Part shown: positions 8,809 through 17,834 of the stretch, piece after piece
Numbering within the stretch: the first letter of the stretch is position 1
How the letters are laid out: each line of letters begins with the position of its first letter
Assembly (NCBI RefSeq): GCF_011762185.1
Contig: NZ_JAASQJ010000001.1
Span: 620,001 to 684,000, forward strand
Length of the DNA stretch: 64,000 nucleotides
Direction: 5' to 3'
Origin: Dyadobacter arcticus
GTDB lineage: Bacteria; Bacteroidota; Bacteroidia; Cytophagales; Spirosomataceae
Notes under the pieces: generated by a model
Seen by the model: only the letters and a program-made list of their open reading frames with translations
Database searches by the model: none
Told to the model about the DNA's origin: nothing
Program-made: the position numbers and the translations under genes

Positions 8809-9606
8809 TTAATTTTTAGAATCTATTTTCCATTTCTGCTTCGTTTTGGCATTCAAGAAGTGATTGAAAGTATCTCCTCTCAGGCCTAAACGTATGGTTT
8901 CAAGTGGTATTAATTCCGAAGGGGCAATGTTGCCGAGGTTCACATTAGCGCCCAGCAACTTGACAAACCAAACTTGCTGTGATTTCTGGGGCGCTTCCCA
9001 GAGCATGTCTTCAAATGCAATCTGGGTCAGGATTTCTTCCACCAGACCTTGTCGTACTTCCCCGCTGGCGCGGAACAAACCGACATTCCCTGATTCCCGT
9101 GCCTCACCGATTACTTTCCAGGCGCCGGCCTGAAGTTCGGATTTGATGAGCTGGATCCATTTGTAGGGTGGAATGATTTTGTTTTCATCCTTTGAGCCTA
9201 CCTCGGAGAGGACTATGACCTGCTTGGCAAGCTTACGAATATATTCACACTTAACGTCCTGGGCCATTTCAATGGAGCCATCAGAAACTTCTGCGTATTT
9301 CAGATCGTACTTATCAAGAAGCTTCCTGTAATCATCGAACTGGTTTCGTACTACAAATGCTTCAAACAATGTGCCTCCGAAGTATACCGGAACATTGGCG
9401 TTTTTGTAGACTGCAAGCTTTTCATCCAGATTTGGGCTGACATAGGAAGTGGCCCAGCCCAATTTTACGATATCAATGTAGGGTGCCGCAATAGACAACA
9501 TATCTTCTGTTTCCCTGACACTGAGCCCTTTGTCCATTACCATGGTAATTCCCTTCTGACGGGGTTTTTCGGAGCGTTCAGGAACCTGTGATAACGTAAA
9601 ATTCAT
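8809..9606 (-). CDS. Phosphosulfolactate synthase (ComA family)
   Basis: By family, adds sulfite to phosphoenolpyruvate to give (2R)-phospho-3-sulfolactate. Visible motifs are GITMVMDKGLS, DIVKLGWATSY, YFGGTLFEAFV, AEVSDGSIEM, VLSEVGSKD, EARESGNVG, NVNLGNI and LRGDTFNH, which cover the whole TIM barrel. I start at the ATG at 9606 (265 residues, MNFTLSQVPERS) because the longer frame opens with TTG at 9645 and family members start near this Met. Bacteroidota do not make coenzyme M, so the product more likely feeds sulfolactate or cysteate, possibly for sulfonolipids. That role is inference, since no other sulfolactate-pathway gene is adjacent. Confidence 0.88.
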   Translation of the reverse strand: MNFTLSQVPERSEKPRQKGITMVMDKGLSVRETEDMLSIAAPYIDIVKLGWATSYVSPNLDEKLAVYKNANVPVYFGGTLFEAFVVRNQFDDYRKLLDKYDLKYAEVSDGSIEMAQDVKCEYIRKLAKQVIVLSEVGSKDENKIIPPYKWIQLIKSELQAGAWKVIGEARESGNVGLFRASGEVRQGLVEEILTQIAFEDMLWEAPQKSQQVWFVKLLGANVNLGNIAPSELIPLETIRLGLRGDTFNHFLNAKTKQKWKIDSKN

Positions 9607-9773
9607 ATATGGGTATGCTTTTATCTCTCGCAAAAACTCCGGCAAAGGTAGTAATAACCTTCAAAACTTAGCAATTAAATCCACAGAATTGAGGCTGTGG
9701 CATAGGTATTTCTATGATAATTACTATTTTTCGAATTATCCTCGTATATCATTCCAACATTACCTTATTACAC

Positions 9774-10244
9774 ATGACCGACGAAAGTAAGCCATCCTCT
9801 GAACCTGAAAATATGCGCCTGGCCGTTTTGCAACAGTTTATAGGAAAGTCAATGGAGCAAAGCGTATCTCCAATAGGAAGATGGCTCAATGGTACACTTA
9901 TTAACATTGAAGAGGGGAGCATGGAAGCGGAATTTACAGTTCGAAAAGATATGACGAATCCAATGAGAACCCTTCATGGAGGAATGGCTGCGACGATCCT
10001 GGATGAAGTAGTGGGAACAATGGTGTATGCACTTGGACGGGAATATGCCTATACCTCTGTAAACCTGAACTGCGACTTTCTGCACGCCGCAAAACTAGGC
10101 GATATCATTACCGCCAAGGCAAAGCTGATCAGGGCGGGACGGAATATCGTGCATGTGGAAGGAGTGATCCACGACATTCATGGCAAAATTATTGCCAAAT
10201 GCACCAGTAACCTTATTCAGACTAGCTTGAAAATACCGTTTTGA
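9774..10244 (+). CDS. PaaI/YdiI-type hotdog-fold thioesterase
   Basis: Probable acyl-CoA thioesterase of 156 residues. The hotdog core contains NPMRTLHGGMAATILDEVVG, with the conserved HGG and the catalytic acid in the following helix, then YTSVNLNCDFLHAAKLGD. I chose the ATG at 9774 (MTDESKPSS) because the 20 residues encoded upstream of it in frame look non-native. The substrate cannot be named. Its stop is one base from the stop of the convergent ABC transporter gene. Confidence 0.88.
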   Translation: MTDESKPSSEPENMRLAVLQQFIGKSMEQSVSPIGRWLNGTLINIEEGSMEAEFTVRKDMTNPMRTLHGGMAATILDEVVGTMVYALGREYAYTSVNLNCDFLHAAKLGDIITAKAKLIRAGRNIVHVEGVIHDIHGKIIAKCTSNLIQTSLKIPF

Positions 10245-10245
10245 T

Positions 10246-12081
10246 TTATAAGTAACCTTCCGCTTGTAAATTGAATAGCTCAGCATATTTGCCATCTTGA
10301 TCCAAGAGCGCCTCGTGAGAGCCGTATTCAATCAATTTGCCTTTTTCAAGAAACAAAATCCGGTCGGCCATCCTTACTGTTGAAAAGCGGTGGGAAATCA
10401 ATACAGCCATTTTTCCCTGAATCAGTCCTGAAAATCTTTTGAAAACTTCATGTTCTGCGCGGGCGTCCAATGCAGATGTAGGTTCATCCAGCACCACAAT
10501 TTGCGCATTGCGCATGTAGGCACGTGCCAATGCAATTTTTTGCCATTGACCTCCCGAAAGTTCTGTCCCATCTTTGAAGCGCTTGCCCAGTACCTGTTCG
10601 AATTTGTTAGGTAAACCAGAGATCACGTCCAATGCCATGCTCATGTTTGCTGCATTTTCGATGGCAGCTTTATCATCAATGTTTGAAATATCCCCGACTG
10701 CAATATTATCGGAAACGCTCATTTCATACCGGATATAATCCTGAAAAATGATCCCAATGTTGGCGCGGAGATCGGCAAGCTGATAATCCTGCAAATCAAC
10801 ACCATCTATAAGAATACGGCCTTCTGTTGGTTTGTACAGCGAGGCCAGCAATTTGACCAACGTGGTTTTACCAGCACCGTTTTCCCCCACCAATGCCAGC
10901 TTTTCGCCCGGTTGAATGGTAAAGGAGAGATTTCGGAGTGCCCAAAAATCATTATCGGGATATTTGAAACCCACATTTTCAAACACAATACCCTTCCGGA
11001 TGGGCTTTGGTACAATTTTACCACTCTCATTCGCAGGAATGGTGGGTTGGATTTCGAAAAAGTCAAACAGGTCCTGCAGATACAATGCATTTTCCGCGAT
11101 ACCTGAAAACCGGGTCATAATGCCTTGCAACATACCATGCATGCGCTGAAAAGATCCCGACAGGAAAGTCATGGTGCCAATAGTGATCAGTCCCGATAAT
11201 GTTTGGAGCAACACAAAAAGATATGCTCCGTAATATGCGAATGTTCCGATTGCTGACAGCAGATAGCCCCAGCCAGCCCGGCTGATCGCAATCTTTTTGT
11301 TCGCATCGTAATATTCATCAGAAAGTGATTTGAAACGACTTGCCAGGTAATTTTCCAGCCCAAAGACTTTTACCTCCTTCACGGTTTCCGCACTGGAACC
11401 TAAGTATCTCAGATAATCCAATTCGCGACGTTCTGGCGTCCAGCTTCTTGTGAGAGAGTAAGTCTTTTCATTAAAATGTGTTTCTCCAATGAAAGAAGGA
11501 ATGACAGCTACAATCAAAATAAGGATTAGCCAGGGATTGAACACGACCAGCCCGGCTCCCAGGGAAATCAATGTTAATATATCCTGCATTTGAGCGAGTG
11601 TTTGGGACAACAAAACAGTCCGTCCGGATGTTTGCCGCCGTGCCCTTTCCAGTTTATCATAAAAAACAGGATTTTCAAATTGGTATAGATCGAGTTTTGC
11701 TGCGTGGTGTACCAGATCAACCGATGTTTTATTGGCCACAAGGTCGCCGAGCAGGCTGTCGAAAAGGGTTATGCAGCGGTTGAGCAGATCTGAGATAATG
11801 GTTAATGCCAGCTCCGCGCCCACCAGGATCCAGAGGTATTGGTGAGAATCGGTCCTGTGGTCCATCAGCCTGATTACTTCATCAATAATTTCTTTACCAA
11901 TGTAGAGTACAAGAAGAGGTAACGCGGATTTGATAAGCCGGAAAATGATATTTCCGATGGTCAGTGCTTTATTCGTTTCCCAAACCAGCGCAAAAAATCG
12001 GGGCAGGTTTTGGAGTGCGGAGAATCGCTTTCTAAAGGAGGGCAGATTTTTAGGGGATGCTTTTGGTGGATTTTTTCTCAA
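10246..12081 (-). CDS. ABC exporter, fused permease and ATPase
   Basis: A 611-residue half-transporter working as a dimer in the inner membrane. The N-terminal transmembrane domain spans about 40-330. The nucleotide-binding domain has Walker A GENGAGKTT, Q-loop IIFQDYIRYEMSV, signature LSGGQWQK, Walker B IVVLDEPTSALDA and the switch histidine in LISHRFSTV. This is the MsbA/lipid- or peptide-exporter type, and the substrate is not evident. It stands alone, with mazG divergent upstream and the thioesterase convergent downstream. Confidence 0.93.
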   Translation of the reverse strand: MRKNPPKASPKNLPSFRKRFSALQNLPRFFALVWETNKALTIGNIIFRLIKSALPLLVLYIGKEIIDEVIRLMDHRTDSHQYLWILVGAELALTIISDLLNRCITLFDSLLGDLVANKTSVDLVHHAAKLDLYQFENPVFYDKLERARRQTSGRTVLLSQTLAQMQDILTLISLGAGLVVFNPWLILILIVAVIPSFIGETHFNEKTYSLTRSWTPERRELDYLRYLGSSAETVKEVKVFGLENYLASRFKSLSDEYYDANKKIAISRAGWGYLLSAIGTFAYYGAYLFVLLQTLSGLITIGTMTFLSGSFQRMHGMLQGIMTRFSGIAENALYLQDLFDFFEIQPTIPANESGKIVPKPIRKGIVFENVGFKYPDNDFWALRNLSFTIQPGEKLALVGENGAGKTTLVKLLASLYKPTEGRILIDGVDLQDYQLADLRANIGIIFQDYIRYEMSVSDNIAVGDISNIDDKAAIENAANMSMALDVISGLPNKFEQVLGKRFKDGTELSGGQWQKIALARAYMRNAQIVVLDEPTSALDARAEHEVFKRFSGLIQGKMAVLISHRFSTVRMADRILFLEKGKLIEYGSHEALLDQDGKYAELFNLQAEGYL

Positions 12082-12179
12082 TGATGAAATGTAAATGGTT
12101 CAGTATCAATAATCGTTTTGATGCTGGAAAAAGTTCGCTTGAAAAGGCGATCAGGGACTCGTGTTAACATACGCGTACC

Positions 12180-12187
12180 TATCTTTG
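12180..12187 (+). promoter_or_regulatory. Possible -7 element for mazG
   Basis: TATCTTTG fits TAnnTTTG and ends only 5 nt before the mazG ATG, so the transcript would be leaderless or nearly so. No matching TTTG is found about 20 nt upstream, which keeps confidence low. Confidence 0.35.
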
Positions 12188-12192
12188 TTTTT

Positions 12193-13014
12193 ATGGAAAA
12201 AAGCTTTGAATCACTTACCGACAACAGGAAAAGCCAGCTCATGGCCTTTGACCGGCTGCTTACCATTATGGATGAATTGCGCGAACAATGTCCCTGGGAC
12301 CGCAAGCAAACAATCGAAAGTTTACGGCATTTAACAATTGAGGAAACGTACGAACTGTCCGATGCGATCATGGAAGATGACCTTCCCGAGATCAAAAAGG
12401 AGTTGGGGGACTTGCTTTTGCATATTGTGTTTTATGCTAAAATAGGATCAGAGGAGGGTGGCAGTTATCGATTTGACATTAGGGACGTATTAAATGGTAT
12501 TTGTGAAAAACTAATTTCGCGCCATCCGCATATTTATGGTGATTTTGTGGCTGACACAGAGGAAGCTGTAAAGCAGAATTGGGAAAAACTAAAACTAAAA
12601 GAGGGAAATAAATCGGTTTTATCAGGAGTTCCTGGTTCATTGCCTGCCCTGGTAAAAGCAATGCGCATTCAGGAAAAGGCCAGGGGCGTTGGATTTGATT
12701 GGGATGAAAAACAGCAGGTCTGGGGGAAAGTGGAGGAAGAGTTAAAAGAATTCAGAGATAACTTTAATATTGAAACAGAGGAAGTTATTGATAAGAATGA
12801 GGCAGAAGGTGAATTTGGTGATTTGCTTTTCTCACTGGTTAACTATTCCAGATTTGCGGACATTAACCCCGAAACAGCATTGGAAAGAACAAACAAAAAA
12901 TTCATCAAGCGCTTTCAATACCTCGAAGAAACATCCAAAGCAGATGGCAAATCGCTATCAGAAATGTCGCTTGCTGAGATGGATGAATATTGGAATCAGG
13001 CTAAAAAATTGTAA
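12193..13014 (+). CDS. mazG: Nucleoside triphosphate pyrophosphohydrolase MazG
   Basis: Hydrolyses (d)NTPs to NMPs and pyrophosphate as a housecleaning enzyme in the cytosol. With the ATG at 12193 it has 273 residues, the usual length for the two-domain form. The first MazG domain contains CPWDRKQT, EETYELSDAI and ELGDLLLHIVFYAK. The second contains ELKEF and EFGDLLFSLVNYSRF. An in-frame extension upstream to 12118 is basic and not family-like, so I rejected it. The next gene, thiamine pyrophosphokinase-like, starts 3 nt after the stop, so the two are co-transcribed. Confidence 0.95.
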   Translation: MEKSFESLTDNRKSQLMAFDRLLTIMDELREQCPWDRKQTIESLRHLTIEETYELSDAIMEDDLPEIKKELGDLLLHIVFYAKIGSEEGGSYRFDIRDVLNGICEKLISRHPHIYGDFVADTEEAVKQNWEKLKLKEGNKSVLSGVPGSLPALVKAMRIQEKARGVGFDWDEKQQVWGKVEEELKEFRDNFNIETEEVIDKNEAEGEFGDLLFSLVNYSRFADINPETALERTNKKFIKRFQYLEETSKADGKSLSEMSLAEMDEYWNQAKKL

Positions 13015-13017
13015 CCA

Positions 13018-13683
13018 ATGTCCTCCCATCACATTGTAAAGGAAAAGCAGGAACCTGCATTGATCATTGCCAATGGTGAATCGTGCAGTGAAGAGCTGCT
13101 GGGGCAATTGCTGGAATGGAGCCCCTACATTGTGGTCTTGGATCATGCCATTTACCGCGTTCTTGACCTGGGAATAAAAATAGATGCCTGGCTAGGGGAT
13201 TTTGACCAGCATCATGATTTCGAAGATGTGCGAAGCCGACAACATCCGCTGGAAATCATCGGTACTCCTGATCAGGAAAAAACAGATCTTGAAAAAGGAA
13301 TTGATTTTTTAATTGAGCGAGGATTTCCTGCTGCCAACATTGTATGGGCTACCGGCCGTCGCCAGGATCACGCAGTTACCAATGTTACCAATTTGGTGCG
13401 TTATAAAGATCAAATCAAACTGGTGATGTTCGACGATTATTCGAAAATATTCCCGCTAACAGGTGTTTTTGAAAAATGGTATGTTTCTGGAACACCCATT
13501 TCCCTGATACCGGTTGGTATTGTTGAGGGGATTGAGACAAGCGGATTGAAATACAATTTAAATAAAGAAACCCTGACCATGGGACACCGCACAGGCAACA
13601 GCAATGAAGCCGAAAGTGATGGAATGGTCAGGATTTCAGCTCAGAAAGGCGATCTTCTGATTATGGAATGCTGGGACTTATGA
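13018..13683 (+). CDS. Thiamine pyrophosphokinase family protein
   Basis: By family, transfers pyrophosphate from ATP to thiamine to give thiamine diphosphate. The 221-residue protein has the diagnostic acidic motif DAWLGDFDQH at about 60-69, TPDQEKTDLEKGIDF at about 83-97, and a family-type ATGRRQDHAVTN loop. The C-terminal thiamine-binding half is shorter and more divergent than in the best-studied members, so the substrate is likely but not certain. Its last codons overlap the convergent M1 peptidase stop by 6 nt. Confidence 0.85.
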   Translation: MSSHHIVKEKQEPALIIANGESCSEELLGQLLEWSPYIVVLDHAIYRVLDLGIKIDAWLGDFDQHHDFEDVRSRQHPLEIIGTPDQEKTDLEKGIDFLIERGFPAANIVWATGRRQDHAVTNVTNLVRYKDQIKLVMFDDYSKIFPLTGVFEKWYVSGTPISLIPVGIVEGIETSGLKYNLNKETLTMGHRTGNSNEAESDGMVRISAQKGDLLIMECWDL

Positions 13684-15318
13684 AGCAGGTTTTGTTTCTT
13701 TTGATTCAACATAAAAATTCCGGTCAATCGTCAGCTTTTTCTCAGCCTTTGTCTTAACCGTTTTCCAGTCTGTTGTAGGATAAAGAAACTCATCCTTACC
13801 ATTGCCAATTTTAATTTTCACGGGCATATCGAAACCGTCAACTACATTGCCCCAGCGGTATTGAAGTCCTTTTGACCCAAAGGCATATTCCAAAACAGGA
13901 ACCTGGATAGTTCTTAGATATTGGTCAAATACCTTCGAAAGATTCCTGCCCGACTGATCACTTACATAAGCTTCAATCTGAGACCCATCGACGGTTTGAT
14001 GGTAAAAGGTTTTATTAAGTCCTCTCAATATCGATCTCCATTTCTCATCATCATTTACAATCTGCCGGATCGTGTGCAGCATATTACCTCCTTTATAATA
14101 CATATCACTAGACCCTTCCTGGTTTACACCGTAAATTCCAATGATCGGAATGTTGTTTGTAATATTTGCCCTGGTACCAATCACATAGTCTGAACCAGCC
14201 TCCTTGCCAAAGTAGTATTCAGTGTAAAGGTTTTCGGAGTAGTTCGTAAAACCTTCATGCACCCACATATCCGCCACATCCTTATAAGTAATGTTATTTG
14301 CAAACCATTCATGCCCGCTCTCATGAATGATAATAAAGTCCCATTTGAGTCCCCATCCCGTCTTGGATAAGTCGCGGCCCAGATAACCTTGCTTATATCC
14401 ATTTCCATAGGTCACTGAACTTTGATGTTCCATGCCGAGATAAGGTACTTCAACCAGTTTATAGCCATCCTCATAAAAAGGGTAAGGCCCAAACCAATGC
14501 TCAAATGCTTTTAGCATCATGGGTGCCTGCTTGAATTGCTCTTTCGCTTTTTCCAGATTTTGTGGAAGCACATAATAGCTCAACTGCAGGTCGCCTTTTT
14601 CGCCTTTGTATGTTTCTTTCCAGTTGACATAATTGGCCACATTCATATTCACCCCATAATTATTGATGGGATTTTTGACAACCCAATTAAATGTATGCGT
14701 GTTATCATCATTCTCGACGACAGATCTGAGATTGCCGTTGGAAACATCCGTCATGTTTTTAGGAACGGTAATGCTAATCTGCATGCTGTCCGGCTCGTCA
14801 TACATATGGTCTTTGCAGGGCCACCAAACACTGGATCCCAAACCCTGGCAAGACGTTGAGATAATGGTGTTCCCTTTCCCGTCCGGTATCCATTGTACGC
14901 CGCCGTCCCACGGAGGACGTTTGGCAAGTTTTGGTTTTCCGGTATAAAAAACCTCAATGCTTTCCGCTTTACCAACTTCTTGTTTTTTCTTTAAAACAAT
15001 AAAAAAAGCATTGCCGTCCCGCTTGAATTCGAGCATTTCACCATCCTGGACCACCTTGGTGATTTGTAACGGTTGTTGTAAATCTATTTGGATGTTTTGG
15101 TTTGGGCTGAGGACTTTATAAACCACTTGCGTGCTGCCTGTCAGCGTGCTATCCTGGGCATTGGGCTTTATGCTGAGGTGATAATAAGTCAGGTCCCACC
15201 AGGCGCGCTGAGGGGTTATCGACCCGCGCAATGTATCGGCATGGGTGAATTTTTGAACCTGGGTAAAGCCTGTATATGACAGTAAAATAAATAGACAGCA
15301 AAGAATCGTCCGCAGCAT
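13678..15318 (-). CDS. Secreted M1-family zinc aminopeptidase
   Basis: A 546-residue metallopeptidase with an N-terminal signal peptide (about 1-19). The beta-sandwich N-domain is followed by the gluzincin active site HESGHEWFANN, with the third zinc ligand in WVHEGFTNYSEN. The exopeptidase signature GAMEN is replaced by YLGMEHQSS, as in other Bacteroidota members. It is shorter than classical M1 enzymes because the C-terminal helical domain is reduced. It probably releases amino acids from peptides in the periplasm or at the cell surface. Confidence 0.92.
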   Translation of the reverse strand: MLRTILCCLFILLSYTGFTQVQKFTHADTLRGSITPQRAWWDLTYYHLSIKPNAQDSTLTGSTQVVYKVLSPNQNIQIDLQQPLQITKVVQDGEMLEFKRDGNAFFIVLKKKQEVGKAESIEVFYTGKPKLAKRPPWDGGVQWIPDGKGNTIISTSCQGLGSSVWWPCKDHMYDEPDSMQISITVPKNMTDVSNGNLRSVVENDDNTHTFNWVVKNPINNYGVNMNVANYVNWKETYKGEKGDLQLSYYVLPQNLEKAKEQFKQAPMMLKAFEHWFGPYPFYEDGYKLVEVPYLGMEHQSSVTYGNGYKQGYLGRDLSKTGWGLKWDFIIIHESGHEWFANNITYKDVADMWVHEGFTNYSENLYTEYYFGKEAGSDYVIGTRANITNNIPIIGIYGVNQEGSSDMYYKGGNMLHTIRQIVNDDEKWRSILRGLNKTFYHQTVDGSQIEAYVSDQSGRNLSKVFDQYLRTIQVPVLEYAFGSKGLQYRWGNVVDGFDMPVKIKIGNGKDEFLYPTTDWKTVKTKAEKKLTIDRNFYVESKETKPAS

Positions 15319-15350
15319 TGATTGGCTTGTTTAGCTTGATTGTGTTGATT

Positions 15351-16334
15351 TTACCTATTATTGAGGATCTCCATATCGTCAAGCTCCGGCCCACCGCCGC
15401 GATTGGCCGAACCGGCAGCGATATATACCTTTTTGTTCAGTGACACCGCCTGGGTGCCGTGGCGCCCCTGATGAAGGGAGGGTAACTTCTCCCATTTTTG
15501 AGTTCTGGGATTAAAAGCATCCACTTCATTATGCGCCTCCACATGCGAGTCGCTCTCACCGCCGATGATCAGTAATTTGTTGTCAAAAACGACCGTAGTG
15601 TTGCCTGCGCGCAGGGTAGGGAGATTATTAGCAGGTTCTAATGTGGACCATTTGCCGGTTTTGAAATCATAAACATCCACTTCCTTAATCACCGTATTCA
15701 ATACCTGATTGATCCGCGCTGTGGAGAGGCGCCCTCCGGCCAGGTAAAGTTTATTATTTAGCACCGCAACCTGTACATGGTCCCGTGGCCTGGGCGCATC
15801 GGTTAGCGTTTTCCAGTTTCCTGACGCAGGATCAAACTCATCCAACCAGGTAACCTGTCCATCCCAATGCCCGTCCTGGATGCCGCAAACAAGATATATT
15901 TTATCGTTCAAAACAAAGGCTCCACCAGCTCCGCGCCTTCTGTTTTCGGGGATAGCGGCACCTTTTCGCCACTCATTTTTGATTGGATTAAAAATGTAAA
16001 TGTCAGGGATTGGAATTTCATGTGGATAACTTCCTGTGAAAGCTCCAAGCACGTAAATTTCGTTTTTATAAGTCACAGCCTGGAAATGGCTCATTTCGAG
16101 GGGTGTCTTGCTCAGGCTTGTCCAGGAATCTTTTTTGAAGTCATATTCATCCACCGGCTTTATGCCACGGCCTCCCAAAAGATAGAGCTTCCCGTTTGCG
16201 GTGGCCATCGCATTTTCATGCCTTTTTCCGGGAAGGTTCTCCGGCTCGGATACTTCCCATATTTGCCCGGATGCCGACATCGCCCAAAAGCTCAGGCTTG
16301 CCAGCCATATTCCTGTTTTGTATAGTGGATTCAT
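15351..16334 (-). CDS. Secreted Kelch-repeat beta-propeller protein
   Basis: With the ATG at 16334 (MNPLYKTG) the protein has 327 residues and a clean signal peptide to about residue 23. Six Kelch-type blades are visible from repeated KLYLLGGRG, EIYVLGAFTG, KIYLVCGIQDG, KLYLAGGRLS, KLLIIGGESDS and KVYIAAGSANRGG. The function is not readable. Such propellers bind or epimerize sugars in some systems, but no catalytic residues can be assigned here. A strong terminator at 16385-16419 separates it from the glucanase operon upstream. Confidence 0.88.
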   Translation of the reverse strand: MNPLYKTGIWLASLSFWAMSASGQIWEVSEPENLPGKRHENAMATANGKLYLLGGRGIKPVDEYDFKKDSWTSLSKTPLEMSHFQAVTYKNEIYVLGAFTGSYPHEIPIPDIYIFNPIKNEWRKGAAIPENRRRGAGGAFVLNDKIYLVCGIQDGHWDGQVTWLDEFDPASGNWKTLTDAPRPRDHVQVAVLNNKLYLAGGRLSTARINQVLNTVIKEVDVYDFKTGKWSTLEPANNLPTLRAGNTTVVFDNKLLIIGGESDSHVEAHNEVDAFNPRTQKWEKLPSLHQGRHGTQAVSLNKKVYIAAGSANRGGGPELDDMEILNNR

Positions 16335-16384
16335 CTGGAGGCCTTTTATAAAATACATTATCAAGGTACAATTATATTTCATAA

Positions 16385-16419
16385 AACCGAAAGACCGGCG
16401 TATGGCCGGTCTTTCGGTT
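16385..16419 (-). terminator. Strong intrinsic terminator after the glucanase operon
   Basis: A perfect 15-bp stem with a 5-nt loop, built around ACCGAAAGACCGGC and its complement, lies 20 nt past the stop of the downstream glucanase gene. In the minus direction it is followed by TTTTAT. It closes the polysaccharide utilization operon before the Kelch gene. Confidence 0.85.
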
Positions 16420-16438
16420 AATTTAGTTCAAAAAGTGA

Positions 16439-17818
16439 TTAATTCTTGCTGCTTATTTCCAGCGCAGGGCTTTCGAATCCCAGCTTTTTCAGTCCATTCT
16501 GTATGTCCGGGTCTTTCATAAATAATTTCCATAATAAACCTGTCCTGTAATTTTCAATCATCACAATGATAGGTCCCTGATCTATCGCCAAATGCGATTT
16601 GGCATACCAGTTTTGCGATTCGTTGAATGCATCCACAAATCCATATTCGGACCATAGCTTATCACCCATATCATCATAAAAGTGCCTTAGCGCCTTCATG
16701 GACTGTTCGGGGGTATACGGAAAAGATGATAAGGCAGCCGTTGGAGTGATGGTACCAAAGTCGTTGGTGGGGGAATGCGCATTGTAACCATTGTAAGTGT
16801 CACTGGCAGTCAGTCCCCAGTTATTTTCACCATATCCCTTGAACTTGCCGGGATTCGTGACGCAGTATTTATAATTAACTAGAGTATGGTTCACATTCTG
16901 CTCCCAATAATCGGCGTACTGGTCTTTTAATTTACGTGGGTCAAGTCCTACAAATGAATAGTGGGTAAAAAACAGCGGTCCGCCAAACTCAAATCCTAAC
17001 GGTATCTTGATGCCATAATACTCTTTTCCGTTTTTGAAATGTTCGCTTTGCGCCCAGCATTTGTTATAAACCTGTGCTGTGATAGGGTATCGCGGCGAAG
17101 AGGCGGCCAGGATGTACGTGATCAGCGTTTCATTGTAACCTCTCAACTCAAAATTCATAGCCCAACCGTTGTTCGGACTCCAATGCCAATACAACTGGTT
17201 TGGGTTGCCCCTTGTGTACCAATCCCATTCCGCCTCATCCCAAATCCATTGAATTCGGTTGCGTAGATCCCTTTCCACATCATTATTTGAATTGAAATAT
17301 TGCCTTGCAGCCAGTAATCCTTGAAAAAGAAAGGAGGTTTCTACCAGGTCGCCGCCATCGTCTTTTCGTCCAAAAGGAATGATTTTTCCGGTGGCACCAT
17401 TAAGCCAATGTGGAAAAATACCGTGGTAATGATCTGCTTTCGAGAGGAACTTCACCATTTTCAGGAGCCTTGCTGCCACAGAATCACGCGGTTGCCATTT
17501 CCTTTCCGCAGCCACAATCATCGCCATGACACCGAAGCCAGTACCACCAGTAGTTACAACTTCATTCCCATAGTCATAAGCGACATTGCTTCTTTCACGC
17601 GACATGCCACTGACCGGATGTCCGAATTCCCAGAAGTATCGAAATGTCTGTTTCTGCACCAATTCCAACAAGGCAGTGTCTGATAAGTTTCGTGGACGTT
17701 CAGATGCATTGAAGACAGCAGGTTTAGAAACGGTCTGCTTCTTTTTTTGAGCTATTAAGTCGCCTTGGGAGCAAAGTAATAGCAGCCCCAAAAGGTAATA
17801 GATAGATATCTTCATCAT
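16439..17818 (-). CDS. GH144-like endo-beta-1,2-glucanase (glucoamylase-family fold), secreted
   Basis: A 459-residue secreted glycoside hydrolase with a signal peptide (about 1-23) and the glycoamylase/GH144 (alpha/alpha)6 domain across the rest. Diagnostic segments are LVQKQTFRYFWEFGHPVSG, FPHWLNGATGK, DLVETSFLFQGLLAARQYF, YWHWSPNNGW, GLTASDTYNGYNAHSP and AIDQGPIIVMIENYRTG. GH144 founding members cleave beta-1,2-glucan to sophorose and short oligomers. It lies 16 nt downstream of a paralogue with almost the same motifs. It lacks a clear lipobox, so it may act in the periplasm while its partner works on the surface. The exact substrate is inferred from family only. Confidence 0.85.
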   Translation of the reverse strand: MMKISIYYLLGLLLLCSQGDLIAQKKKQTVSKPAVFNASERPRNLSDTALLELVQKQTFRYFWEFGHPVSGMSRERSNVAYDYGNEVVTTGGTGFGVMAMIVAAERKWQPRDSVAARLLKMVKFLSKADHYHGIFPHWLNGATGKIIPFGRKDDGGDLVETSFLFQGLLAARQYFNSNNDVERDLRNRIQWIWDEAEWDWYTRGNPNQLYWHWSPNNGWAMNFELRGYNETLITYILAASSPRYPITAQVYNKCWAQSEHFKNGKEYYGIKIPLGFEFGGPLFFTHYSFVGLDPRKLKDQYADYWEQNVNHTLVNYKYCVTNPGKFKGYGENNWGLTASDTYNGYNAHSPTNDFGTITPTAALSSFPYTPEQSMKALRHFYDDMGDKLWSEYGFVDAFNESQNWYAKSHLAIDQGPIIVMIENYRTGLLWKLFMKDPDIQNGLKKLGFESPALEISSKN

Positions 17819-17834
17819 TGAGTTTTTAAATGCC

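Noticed and set aside
9607-9645. Upstream TTG start of the ComA-like gene
   Set aside because: The 13 added residues do not resemble family N-termini, and an ATG follows at 9606.
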